This document shows, in pieces, positions 10,143 through 19,492 of a stretch of DNA of 64,000 nt. Positions within the stretch are counted from its first letter, which is position 1. Each line of letters starts with the position of its first letter. The DNA comes from Symbiodinium natans (taxonomy: Eukaryota > Sar > Dinophyceae > Suessiales > Symbiodiniaceae): contig CAJNDS010002230.1 in NCBI GenBank assembly GCA_905221605.1, forward strand, positions 298,501-362,500. The letters run 5' to 3'. Position numbers and translations under genes: made by a program. The notes beneath the pieces were generated by a model. That model saw nothing but the letters and a program-made list of their open reading frames with translations. It was not told the DNA's origin and did not search any database.

Positions 10143-11393
10143 ATGGACAACGCTGCAATTGAGAACAGTTGTGGCATTGTGGCGTCCCAAGGTGTTGGGA
10201 TTGAGCTCAGGAGGACGGCATTGGCCAACCTTGAGCGATTGGTCATGCTGGCCATTGGTCAATTCGGACCGGAAGCCTTGCTCTGGACCTTATTGGCTTC
10301 CATTGTGAGTGCCCTTCCCCTTGAGGAGGAGATCACATTGTCGCTGATTGGCACACACCCGCAAGAGACTGGTGTGTTGGCCTTGGCGGAATTGTTGACG
10401 CGTCTCGAGATCATGATTGATTGTGTCACGTCCGCCCTGGTGGCCCGGACCCGTCAGATTCCGCAACTGGCATTGGATCCGCTGCATGTCCTGAATTGCC
10501 GCTTTGCAACGGCACCATTGCCCACCGGCAACGACCATTGGTGCAGCATGAGCTCAAAGGTCAAGATGATCATTGAGCGTTGCGCGGCAACCATTGGTGA
10601 AGCGTTGGATCTTTCGACGGCCATTGGCTCCTACACTGCGTTGCCTCACATGGACTGGATAAGGGCATTGGTTCAGCAGACGACCATTGTGAAGACATTG
10701 GGAGCTGGACGCTATGACGACACATTGTCCAACTTGTGGGCAATTGTTTGCCTGCCTTTGAGTCTGATCAGGACATTGGTGGGCATTGATGGCGATGACG
10801 CAGATGGAGTCATTGAGATGGACTGGGATTGCCTCCCATGCCGCCAGATCAACATCGCCTTCTCCATTGAAGGAGCAGTGGCAAAACTTGCCCATTGGGT
10901 GAGGCAGAACCATTTGGAGGCCCATTGGTCCGAGGCCGCTGCATTGGTCTTTTTCAGGCCGACGAAGGCCTTTATGGCCCCGGTTGCGAAGAACTCCAGC
11001 TTCATTGGAGGTTTAAGCAATTGGCACAATCAGTCGTATGTGCCCGCCACTACGCTCATGGTGGCAAGCGACTTCTCATTGTCGCCATTGCAGCGGGACC
11101 TGGCTTTTGTGGTGGAATTGGGCTGCACGGTATTGGATCTTGCGTGGGCGATTCACCAGGATGCCATTGCGAACCCGATTGGCTTTCAGATGGGCTTCAC
11201 GCGGTCCATTGCCTACCCCAAGGCATTGAGGGATGTCTTTTCGATGTGCGGCATTGACGAGGATATGAATGAAGTGGAGATTGGCGGCAGTGCCAACCGC
11301 ACATTGGAGCATCGTGGCTCGGTGCCCGACGCAGTGCCATCCATTGGCACGACCTTTGTGGTTCCGAACGGAAGCCACGTCACCATCGGCTAG
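10143..11393 (+). CDS. Unrecognised ORF downstream of pol, ATTG-saturated
   Basis: A 416-codon frame from ATG 10143 (AMDNAAIENSCGIVASQ) to TAG 11391-11393; the frame is open from 10023. It is rich in Ala, Leu, Ile, Trp and Cys, with mildly hydrophobic stretches and no motif I recognise. ATTG occurs about every 25 bp in all three codon positions. Of Ile codons followed by G, 25 are ATT and 2 ATC; of those followed by another base, 5 are ATC, 2 ATT and 1 ATA. It could be an extra ORF of the retroelement or a captured gene. The reading frame may also be partly shaped by the base-level constraint. Confidence 0.45.
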   Translation: MDNAAIENSCGIVASQGVGIELRRTALANLERLVMLAIGQFGPEALLWTLLASIVSALPLEEEITLSLIGTHPQETGVLALAELLTRLEIMIDCVTSALVARTRQIPQLALDPLHVLNCRFATAPLPTGNDHWCSMSSKVKMIIERCAATIGEALDLSTAIGSYTALPHMDWIRALVQQTTIVKTLGAGRYDDTLSNLWAIVCLPLSLIRTLVGIDGDDADGVIEMDWDCLPCRQINIAFSIEGAVAKLAHWVRQNHLEAHWSEAAALVFFRPTKAFMAPVAKNSSFIGGLSNWHNQSYVPATTLMVASDFSLSPLQRDLAFVVELGCTVLDLAWAIHQDAIANPIGFQMGFTRSIAYPKALRDVFSMCGIDEDMNEVEIGGSANRTLEHRGSVPDAVPSIGTTFVVPNGSHVTIG

Positions 11394-11977
11394 GCGATGG
11401 ATTGCCAGAGTGCAACAATTTTGATGAGCTGCTGATTGGCATTCGACATCGTTTGCTGTGGTTCTGGATCTCAGAATTGCCTCGAGCAATACATTGACTG
11501 GAATTGGCAGAATCGGTGGCTGACTCCTTCAGCTGTGGTGCATTGCCACTCGTCACGACGTGATGTTGCTTCCATGTGGCATTGTACAGTCTTTTGAGCC
11601 GGATTCTTGCAGATTTACATTGCAGTTCCGATGTGCAAAAAGGATTTGAGCCTGAGCTGTTGAGTCGTGTCCTATTCTTGCTTCTTTTGAGTGAATGATG
11701 TTGATATATTTTTGGATGGAGTTTGAATTGTTTTGCCTGCACGAAACCGAGAGTCTTCGTGGCCTCGAGCCTTCGCAGCCAGCTGCGCAACAGGTTTTTC
11801 AAGTGGAATGTGTTTTTTAAACAAGCTCTTTCATGAAGGGTGGCGTGCCGAATTGTGTAATTTAGATGTCTGCTTGTGCGAGGGAAGTTGTTTTCGTGGG
11901 ACTGTGCCCATGTGTGCTCGGGTTTCACCGTGGCGTGATTTGTCTTCGCACGATGTCACATTGTTCGCATTGCACTG
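11394..11977 (+). other. ATTG-rich tail
   Basis: No gene found. ATTG words remain common to about 11960 and then vanish. No copy of the candidate LTR was recognised here. Confidence 0.4.
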
Positions 11978-12130
11978 CTTGGAGGTTCATGGTATTATTA
12001 ACCAAGTATAACTGCACTTATATCTGTACTTTTAACTGTACTTATGACCATATTAGGGCACTTAAGGGGCTTATCAGTGGGTTATATTAGTACAGTGATA
12101 CTTGGTTAATAAGTACCATGAACCTCCAAG
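11978..12130. mobile_element. MITE family 2
   Basis: Ends are CTTGGAGGTTCATGGTA...TATTAACCAAGTAT on the left and the same on the opposite strand at 12096-12130 (about 32 bp, few mismatches). The core is A+T-rich with repeated TGTACTTAT-like words. No coding capacity. It lies at the right edge of the ATTG-rich region. A terminal fragment of the same family seems to be at 53048-53070. Confidence 0.75.
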
Positions 12131-12838
12131 TGTGCTCCATGAACCCAGGCATGCACGCACAATCCACAATCTCCATGTCGCAAGGGGAGGCCTGCAAAAA
12201 AGCAGCATTAGTGAGTCCCGATCTTTGGAATTTTTGGAAGGGCGTAGTAGGCGTAGGAGGCGTTGGGTTTGGGCCTTGGACTTTGCGCAGGCCGGTTCGG
12301 AGAGTCCTGTGTGTGCTGGTCTTCCGCATCGTTGTTTGAAAGGACGTGCGTGGTGCGGCATTAAGTTTGGTTTCATGTACAGCGTGATTTCCGCAATGTT
12401 AGTTTTCTGCACGTCAGGTGTTGCAGCAGTCGGTGCTTCGAATTTCTTCCTTGAAAAGTCGGGAAACCATAATTCTTGCCGCACCTTTTTGGGGTAACCG
12501 GGGTTTTTACGGCTATCCGCCGCGGTGCTTTGCCATCGCTATAGGTATTGGACGTGATACGCCCAAATTTGCATGGTTGAGCTCGCGCCATTTGGCGACA
12601 CACTGCAAGAACAACTGCATGCTTGCATAAGACTTGAGCTCGCACGACCAGCAAAGTTTTCTGTTAGCCACGCCCTCTTGGCATTGACAACGTATCGTAG
12701 CTGCAAGCCATGTCATCTCCAAAGCCTGAATGCAGGCCACTCCACGTCCAGGTTGTATTCTCTTTTCTTGGGCTCCGTACGTTGCATTTTCCTTGCCTTG
12801 AGAAGCCGTAAGTAATAAGTCATTGTTGCTAGTGATGA
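12131..12838. other. Unresolved unique sequence
   Basis: Short ORFs exist on both strands (for example in 12102-12497), but I see no paired splice sites or protein-like frame strong enough to call. There is no telomere-like repeat until about 12839. Confidence 0.4.
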
Positions 12839-12926
12839 ACCCAAAACCCTGAAACCTAAACCCTGACCCTGAACCCTAAACCCTGAACCTGAACCCGAAA
12901 CCATGAAGCTTGAACCCGACTGTTAG

Positions 12927-15903
12927 CAAGGCTGGTGGCTGTGGATGGCAACGGCACGCTCTTGGGCAACAGCCCCAAGGAACAAGGGAACCCCGTATGG
13001 GTGGTTTAGGGTTTAGGGTTTAGGATTTGGGGTTAGGGTTTGGGTTAAGGGTTTAGGGTTCTCAGAATCAGGGTCCCCTTTTGGGGTCCCCTACAGAGTA
13101 CGGCGCCCTCAACACAGGGATCCTAACGTTGGAGCACTGCCCATGGGTGTGTTATAACTTCTGGCCTGTTGAGATGGCTTCTCCCGAGTCTGGGCTTCGG
13201 CTGGTAACTTAAGGTCACTGGCGCAGCACCCCAATACAATAGCCCTGCGTCTCAAACAGTACGCTCGAAGACCCAATTTTTTCCCGCAAACCTTGTGTAA
13301 GCCCTAAGCCCTACATCGCCTAAAGCCCGAAACCCGAAACCCGAAACCCCAAACCCCGAAACCCTAATCCCTAAACCCTACACTATAAACCCTAAACCCG
13401 AAACCCTAAACCCTAAACCCTAATCCCTAAACCCTGATCTAAACCCTAAACCCAAAACCCTAAACCCCAAACCCTAAACAGCAAGGGGCGGATGGCGCCA
13501 GCGTGAGCGACTTCACCTCCGAGGTCGTGCAACGTGTCGAGGCGATGACCGGGGTTTAGGGTTTAGGGTTTCGGGTTTAGGGTTTAGGGTTTATGGTGTA
13601 GGGTTTAGGGATTAGGGTTCGGGTTTAGGGTTTAGGGTTTAGGGTTTCGGGTTTAGGGTTTAGGGTTTAGGGTTTAGGGTTCAGGGTTTAGGGTTTAGGG
13701 TTTGGGGCACTCAGATGGGCCCCAGGTTGCTGGAGGGGGAACCAGCGGAGGTTCTCAGGGTTCGTGGGTTTAGGGTTTAGGGTTTAGGGTTTAGGGTTTG
13801 GGGTTTAGGGTTTAGGGTTTAGGGTTTAGGAACCTGCTCATGAAGAGTTCTTGCTAGGTTACCAACGTTATAAGTAGCTAGCTAACCCCAAGGGCCACAA
13901 AGGAACTTCAGTCGTCACATATAGAAGTGCCCTAAGAACACCCCTGTGGAACCAGCGGTTTCATGGGTTTAGGGTTTATGGGGTTTAGGGTTCAGGGCTT
14001 TCGTTTCCGAGAAGTAAACCCTGAACCTTAAACCAAAACCCTTCGCGTCCTGTGAATCCCATGACAAGCCTCTGAGCCATCTTTAACCCTAAACCCCAAA
14101 CCCTAAACACCCTAAACCCCCTAAACCCCCTAGACCCCCTAAGCCCCCTAAACCCCCCAAACCCTCCAAACCCCCTAAACCCCCTAAACTCCCTAAACCC
14201 GCTAAACCCCCTAAACCCCCTAAACCTAAACTCCCCAAACCCCCTAAAACCCCCTAACCCCTAGACCCTAAACCCTAAACCCTAAACCCTGAACCCTGAA
14301 CCCTGAACCCTGAACCCTAGCCCTAAACCCTAAGCCCTAACTTCTGCTGACGGGAGGCTATGGGCATCCCTGCCAGTGCCCCAAGGGGAGGGTCCAGTTG
14401 CGGAGAGGCGAATCCAACCCAAACCCCCTACTTGTCAGGGAACTTATTCAAAAAGGGTTTAGGGTTTAGGGTTTAGGGTTTGGGGTTTGGGGTTTGGGGT
14501 TGATGGTCCCTGACCCTGAACTCACCAGCAAGAAAGCAAGCGTGTGTGCCGACGCACCCTGCCGGTTGGCCTCCTTAAACGGGGTATGGGAGTCTCTGGG
14601 ACAAGGGCGTGACACAACATGGGAAATAGGCCTTGACAGGGTTTACAAGCTTTAGGTCTTGTGGTCTAAGGGCTTGGAGTTTAAGGCCGAAACCCCAAGT
14701 TCAAAATTCGAATGAGCCACGCAACATGAGCCCCCAAGGAACCCTAAGCTTAAGCCTTAACTAAACCCTAAACCCTAAACCCTAAACCCTAAACCCTAAA
14801 CCCTAAACCCTAAACCCTAAACCCTAAACCCTAAACCCTAAACCCTAAACCCTAAACCCTAAACCCTAAACCCTAAACCCTAAACCTCATGAGCCCTCGG
14901 AGCCCCACACGGTGCAAGCGCCTCAACAGCCGAGCAGCGTCCCTCAAACCCATCAGATTTAGGGTTTAGGGTTTAGGGTTTCGGGTTTAGGGTTTAGGGT
15001 TTAGGATTTGGGGTTTAGGGTTTAGGGTTTAGGATTTAGGGTTTAGGGAGAAGGCTCAGCATCTCATGTTCTAGCTTGTTCTAGTCAAGCCATGCTCGAG
15101 CTTCTGGAAAAAGTGCCCACCCGCCCAAACAATCCCATAATGTTAAGAAAGTATTCGCTCGATCCATAAGCCCCAGGCTCCATACCGTGAACCCTAAACC
15201 CTAAACCCTAAACCTTAAACCCTAAACCTTAAACCCTAAACCCTAAACCCTAAACCCTAAACCCTAAACCCTAAACCCTAAATCCTAAACCCTAAACCCT
15301 AAACCCTAAACCCTAAACCCTAAACCCTAAACCCGTGGGGCCCGGAATGCTGTTGTCGGGTTCGGCCCAAACCTTGACCACGAAGATTTGGACCTTTGCC
15401 CACGAAGATCATGGAGGTTTTTAAGTTTCATATGATAGAGAGGGTTTAGGGTTTAGGGTTTAGGGTTTAGGGTTTAGTCAACTCTGAGCCCCTGAACCCT
15501 AAACCGTAAACCCTAAACCCGGGTTAGGGTATGAGCCTTATTCTAGACCGCGAAGTTGTGAGTTACTGCCTCTGAGGTTGTGCTCGCAACAGGCCGGCCC
15601 TTCGAAAAGGCACCTGTGAACCCTAAACCCGAACACCTGAACCCGAATCCTTACACCCTAAACCCTAAACCCTAAACCCTAAACCCTAAACCCTAAACCC
15701 TAAACCCTAAACCCTAAACCCTAAACCCTAAACCCTAAACCCTAAACCCTAAACCCTAAACCCTAAACCCTAAACCTGCCCGCCCCCCCTCAAAGCTCTA
15801 TTGGGTAGGCGGGCGCAGTCGAGCGCTCAGCGAGACCAGGGCAGGCTCTGCTGGGCTGCAGAGCCTGCCAGCCGCACCTCTGAGGGGTCGCCAAGCTACC
15901 TAA
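12927..15903 (+). CDS. Predicted multi-exon gene, first exon HAD-like
   Basis: Proposed exons: 12927-12994 (LVAVDGNGTLLGNSPK, donor GTATGGG), 13482-13553 (GADGASVSDFTSEVVQRVEA, acceptor AAACAG, donor GTTTAGGG), 14351-14451 (open in all three frames), 14529-14583 (QESKRVCRRTLPVGLLKR, acceptor CTCACCAG, donor GTATGGG), about 14894-14959 (starts PSEPHTVQAP), about 15345-15426 (ends TFAHEDHGG, donor GAG|GTTTTT) and 15796-15903 (starts LYWVGGRSRA, ends RGRQAT, TAA). The first exon resembles motif I of Cof-type HAD hydrolases (usual D-x-D-G-T-L-L), but the second Asp is Asn. Whether all belong to one gene is unproven. Confidence 0.45.
12997..13144. mobile_element. MITE family 1 copy with internal TTTAGGG block
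   Basis: Starts ATGGGTGG directly after the proposed donor GT at 12995. The right arm, read on the other strand, starts ATGGGCAGTGCTCCAACGTT and continues with GGATCCC. The GGTCCCCTTTTGGGGTCCCC core typical of the family is at 13070-13090. A TTTAGGG block lies inside the left half. Confidence 0.5.
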
Positions 15904-15926
15904 AACCGTTGGGGGGAATCTTTTTG

Positions 15927-16130
15927 CCTGGCCCTGGCCCTGGCCCTGGCCCTGGCCCTGGCGCTGGCCCTGGCCCTGGCCCTGGCCCTGGCCCTGCTGG
16001 CCCTGACCCTGGCCCTGGCCTTGCCCTGACTCCTGGCCCTCCTGGCCCTCCTGTCCTGGCCGGTGGCCCTCCTGGCCCTCCTGGCGGCCCAGGCCCTGGC
16101 CCTGGCCCTGGCGGCCCTGGCCCCGGCGCC
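15927..16130. repeat. (CCCTGG)n microsatellite
   Basis: Near-perfect hexamers of CCCTGG/GGCCCT lie just after the stop at 15903. Gly-Pro frames on both strands here are by-products of the hexamer. Confidence 0.85.
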
Positions 16131-16240
16131 ACTGCTCCCTGTCTGGTCACCCCGCCCTGGCCTCGCAAAGTCCGTGGCAGACCTGCTCAAAGAACAGACC
16201 ATGAATTGAAAGCAAACTCAAAAGGCAAAGCCCTGCAATT

Positions 16241-16556
16241 TTTTCTATGAGAGGGCCCTTGGGCGCACACCGTCCCCTGCGCAAAACCTCGCGATACCCG
16301 TTCCCGAATTTGTCGAATTTGTGGAAGACTAAACCTAGTCACGCCCTAAAATTTTCTATGATAGGGCCCTTCGGCCCAGACCGTCCCCTGCGCGCAAACC
16401 TGAAGGGGAGTCCTTTGCCTTATGGCCCCAAGTGACCCGCAACCTGCAACCTGTTCACGCCTGAGTTTTCTGCGAGAGGGCCCTTCGGCCCAGACCGTCC
16501 CCTTCGCGTAAACCTGAAGGGGAGTCCTTTGCCTTATGGCCCCAAGAAAAACCCAG
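16241..16556. repeat. Three tandem copies of a ~112-bp unit
   Basis: Copies begin with TTTTCTATGAGAGGGCCCTT at about 16241, with related starts at 16352 and 16466. Copies two and three share CCGTCCCCT, AAACCTGAAGGGGAGTCC and TTTGCCTTATGGCCCCAAG; copy one is diverged. The 16557-16795 flank holds a shorter imperfect repeat (TTTGGGCTGGCTCCGG twice). Confidence 0.75.
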
Positions 16557-16918
16557 AAGTCTAGTCACTAAAGGCTTGGGCTGTTCTAACTAGTTTCAGA
16601 ATTCTCTAAGAATGATCGGCGTGTGAATTTTGACTGGTTCCCTTAGTTTGGGCTGGCTCCGGCTCGGTTTCACGGATGTTGAATGGCTGGCTTGGCTTTG
16701 GGCTGGCTCCGGTTTGGTTTCGCAGTGAGTTGTGATTGGGTGGCCTTGGGGTGGGCATGTCTTCACACTATTGCGTTCAGCTGCCCGTGCTACACCCTAA
16801 ACCCTAAACCCTAAACCCTAAACCCTAAACCCTAAACCCTATAACCCGAAACCCTAATCCCTAAACCCTAAACCCTAAAACCCTAAAACCCTAAACCCTA
16901 AACCCCCAAACCCCCAAG

Positions 16919-17002
16919 CCTTGGAGGTTTGAGGGAGAACCTGGTGAGGTGCTTCATTGGGCTCATAAGGCTCACGGGATTCATTGGGCTCACGTATTTG
17001 GG
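16919..17002 (+). CDS. Predicted exon
   Basis: Between a CCCTAAA block (acceptor CCCCCAAG) and GTTTAGGG. Open frame contains LRENLVRCFIGLIRLTGF, hydrophobic. An internal imperfect repeat, TTCATTGGGCTCA, is present twice. Product unknown. Confidence 0.3.
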
Positions 17003-17075
17003 GTTTAGGGCTTAGGGTTTAGGGTTTAGGGTTTAGGGTTTAGTGCTTAGGGCTTAGGGCTTAGGGTTTAGGGTT

Positions 17076-17165
17076 CCGAGGTTCGCTGGCCGCCGGCGAA
17101 AGTGTTCTCTGTGATTGTCATGCGAGCCTTGAAGGCCTTCCCCACCTCTTTCGAGGGGTTCATGC
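17076..17165 (-). CDS. Coding-like island, strand uncertain
   Basis: The minus strand reads from ATG 17164 as MNPSKEVGKAFKARMTIT and then TFAGGQRTSE. The plus strand is also open (LAAGESVLCDCHASLEGL). The flanking block polarity is reversed relative to the other exons, so this may be intron sequence. Confidence 0.2.
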
Positions 17166-17590
17166 GCCAAACCCGAAGCCCTAGACCCTGAACCGAAACC
17201 CTGAACCCGAAACCCTGAATCCCGAACCCTAAGCCCCCAGAATCCCCATGAACCCTAAACCCAAAACCCTATGAACCCTAAACCTAAAACCCCATGAACC
17301 CTAAACCCGAAGCCCAAAACCCCACGAACCCTAAGCCCTAAACCCCATGAACCCAGCCCTAAACTCCATGAACGCTAAATCCTCAACCTCATGAACCCCA
17401 AGCCCTAAACCCCTAAGCGCTAAACCTTAAACCCTAAAACCCTAAAACCCTCAGCCCTAAACCCTAAACCCCTAAGCGCTAAACCCTAAACCATAAACCC
17501 TAAAACCCTAAAACCCTAAGCCCTAAACCCTAAGCCCTACGCCCTAAACCCTAAACCCTAAACCCTAAACCGCTCTCCGGTTTCCGCAAG

Positions 17591-17670
17591 CGCCCCTGGC
17601 ACCCCATCGGCTGGAAGCTTCGAGCCTTGTCGGTGGCAATCTTGCAGCGCAAAGAAGCAGTGGTCCAGAA
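17591..17670 (+). CDS. Predicted exon
   Basis: Acceptor TTTCCGCAAG follows a CCCTAAA block; donor AA|GTTTAGGG. Reads RPWHPIGWKLRALSVAIL then QRKEAVVQK, strongly protein-like. No homologue recognised. Confidence 0.45.
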
Positions 17671-17960
17671 GTTTAGGGTTTAGGGTTTGGGTTTTAGGGT
17701 TTGGGGTTTAGGGTTTAGAGTTTACAGGAGGGTTTAGGGTTTAGGGCAATGGGTCGCAACTCCATCAAGAAGTCAGGTGGAAAGCCTTCTCGGACTCAGA
17801 GTGAACCACCACAAACCACCGAAACAACTTAAAACGCCGAAATCACAGAACTTCTTTGGATTTCTCAAAAACCCCAAACCCTAATCCTAAACCCTACACC
17901 CTAAATCCCAAACCCTAAACCCCAAACCCTCAAAAGCCTAGAGAGGGGTGTAGGTTTCAG

Positions 17961-18065
17961 AGCCCCCTCCCACGATGGCGCGGGTCCGCCGATTTGCCGG
18001 CCGGCTGGTGGCCGTGACGTTGCTGCTGGCAGCCGAGGTGTTGATGTATTTGTGGGGCTTGAGGG
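17961..18065 (+). CDS. Predicted exon with possible start codon
   Basis: Acceptor TAGGTTTCAG, donor GGG|GTTAAGG. ATG at 17975 opens MARVRRFAGRLVAVTLLLAA, a basic start followed by a hydrophobic helix, as in a signal peptide or anchor. A second frame is also open, so the choice is not certain. Confidence 0.4.
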
Positions 18066-18429
18066 GTTAAGGCAGGGATTGGGTTTGGGGCTTGGGGTTT
18101 AGGGTTCAGGGGCTAGGGCATCAGGGTTCAGGGAGTAGGGTTTAGGGTTCAGGGGTTTAGGGCATCAGGGTTAGGGTTCACGGTTTAGGGTTTTGGGATC
18201 AGGGCTCTCAGGCTAAAGCGTAATCCCAACACCTTGAGCATTCGGGTTTTGGGGTGTCGGGGTTTAGAATGGTCTGGGCTTCCAGGGCTCAACCATAAAC
18301 CCTAAACCCTAAACCCTAAACCCTAACCGCTGAACCCTAAACCCTAAACCCCAAACCCTAAACCGTAAACCCTAGACCCTAGACCCTAGACCCTAAACCC
18401 TAAACTCTAAACCCTAAGCCCTGGAACCC

Positions 18430-18482
18430 ATGCCTGCGTTTTTCCAAGACGTCCTCAGGGGGCGTTTTTCGAGTTTAGTGTT
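18430..18482 (+). CDS. Possible microexon
   Basis: Island between CCCTAAA and GTTTAGTG. Reads MPAFFQDVLRGRF from ATG 18430. An alternative acceptor TTTTTCCAAG would leave 24 nt. Confidence 0.2.
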
Positions 18483-18526
18483 TAGGGTTTGCAAGGTTAG
18501 GGTTTCGGGTTTGTTGGGATATCAAA

Positions 18527-18891
18527 ATGCATCGTGTTCAGGCCTACGCAAACAACGCGGAGAAGAGCCGGTCTCGGTTGTCGGTTCTCGGTTGGGGCAG
18601 CTGGTTCGGCTGGTTCGGTGCGTCCAAGTGTGGCAATCATGTTGCTTTCCGGGCATGCGGAATCGGAGCTGCGAGTCCGTGCCGATGATCGTGGTGTCCT
18701 CCGTGTTGCTTCAACTGTCGTCCTTGCAGGAAGCATGGGCTAGTGAAATCAAGGCCCTCTCGATGATGGCCCCATGGATCGTGGTGGTGTTTCCCCCCTC
18801 CCCCTCGTACAGTACTGTAGTAGACGACGTGACGTGTCTACCGAGTGCCGAGGACACACTGGTGGTTTTCGGACCTTCCCGGGGCCGCTGA
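18527..18891 (+). CDS. Predicted two-exon gene
   Basis: ATG 18527 starts MHRVQAYANNAEKSRSRLS and continues to WFGWFG at about 18617 (donor GTGCG). The second exon, 18730-18891, follows CGTCCTTGCAG, begins EAWASEIKAL, ends FGPSRGR and stops with TGA. Phase between the two is unresolved. Product unknown. Confidence 0.35.
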
Positions 18892-18994
18892 GCACTTCCC
18901 CCCCAAGCCCCAAAACCCATTGGATGTACATCGCCAAACCCTAAACCCTAAACCCGAAGCCCTAAACCCTAAACCTGAAACCCTGGTTTTGCAG

Positions 18995-19082
18995 CTTTGC
19001 ATCCCTCAGCCTCGGAAATTTCCGGAAGCTGAGAGCCCTTTGAAACCGGTTGAGGGCCAGGTTGCGGGGTGCGGGGTCGATG
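18995..19082 (+). CDS. Predicted exon (model example)
   Basis: CCCTAAA block, then CTGGTTTTGCAG, then an 88-nt open frame beginning LCIPQPRKFPEAES and ending GQVAGCGVD, then G|GTTTAGGG. All parts of the proposed architecture are canonical here. Product unknown. Confidence 0.5.
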
Positions 19083-19492
19083 GTTTAGGGTTTAGGGGTT
19101 TTAGGAGGTTTAGGTTTGAGGTTTGGTGTTTAAGATTTTGGGGTTTGGGGGGTTGCGGTTTGGGTTTTGGGTTTAGGCCGCTTCTTGGCATACGGCTTTG
19201 GGGGACTGGTTCCGCGTAGCGTTTGGGTTTAGGTCCCTCAGAATACCTAGTTTCCTGAGGCCCCTTTGGCTTCCCTGTTCCTGGTGAATGAACCTCAAAC
19301 TTCAGCTGTCGCACCTAATTACCATCACGGTTTCTTCCCGGCACTCAACATATGCGGGAATGGCTGTTTCAGGCCCAATGCCCTACATACCCTAAACACC
19401 CAAAATACCCTAATTAATCTAAATACCCAAAATGCCCTAAATACCATCAAATGCCCTAAATACCCTGAATACCCCCTGAACCCTAAACCCAG

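Larger units (their letters stand above)
3161..11975 (+). mobile_element. Decayed Ty1/copia-type retrotransposon and ATTG-rich downstream region
   Basis: Candidate LTR, PBS, Gag, protease, integrase, RT and RNase H follow in copia order (integrase before RT). The tetramer ATTG is greatly over-represented on the plus strand from about 3.17 kb to about 11.97 kb and then stops. This suggests that the region beyond pol, including the ORF at 10143-11393, shares the same history. No 3' LTR matching 3161-3374 was found by eye. The copy is dead: three frameshifts and a missing integrase glutamate. The right boundary is inferred from the base-composition signature only. Confidence 0.75.

Noticed and set aside
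15801-16250. GPGPGP-rich ORFs on both strands
   Set aside because: By-product of the (CCCTGG)n microsatellite; the better plus-strand frame stops at 15903.
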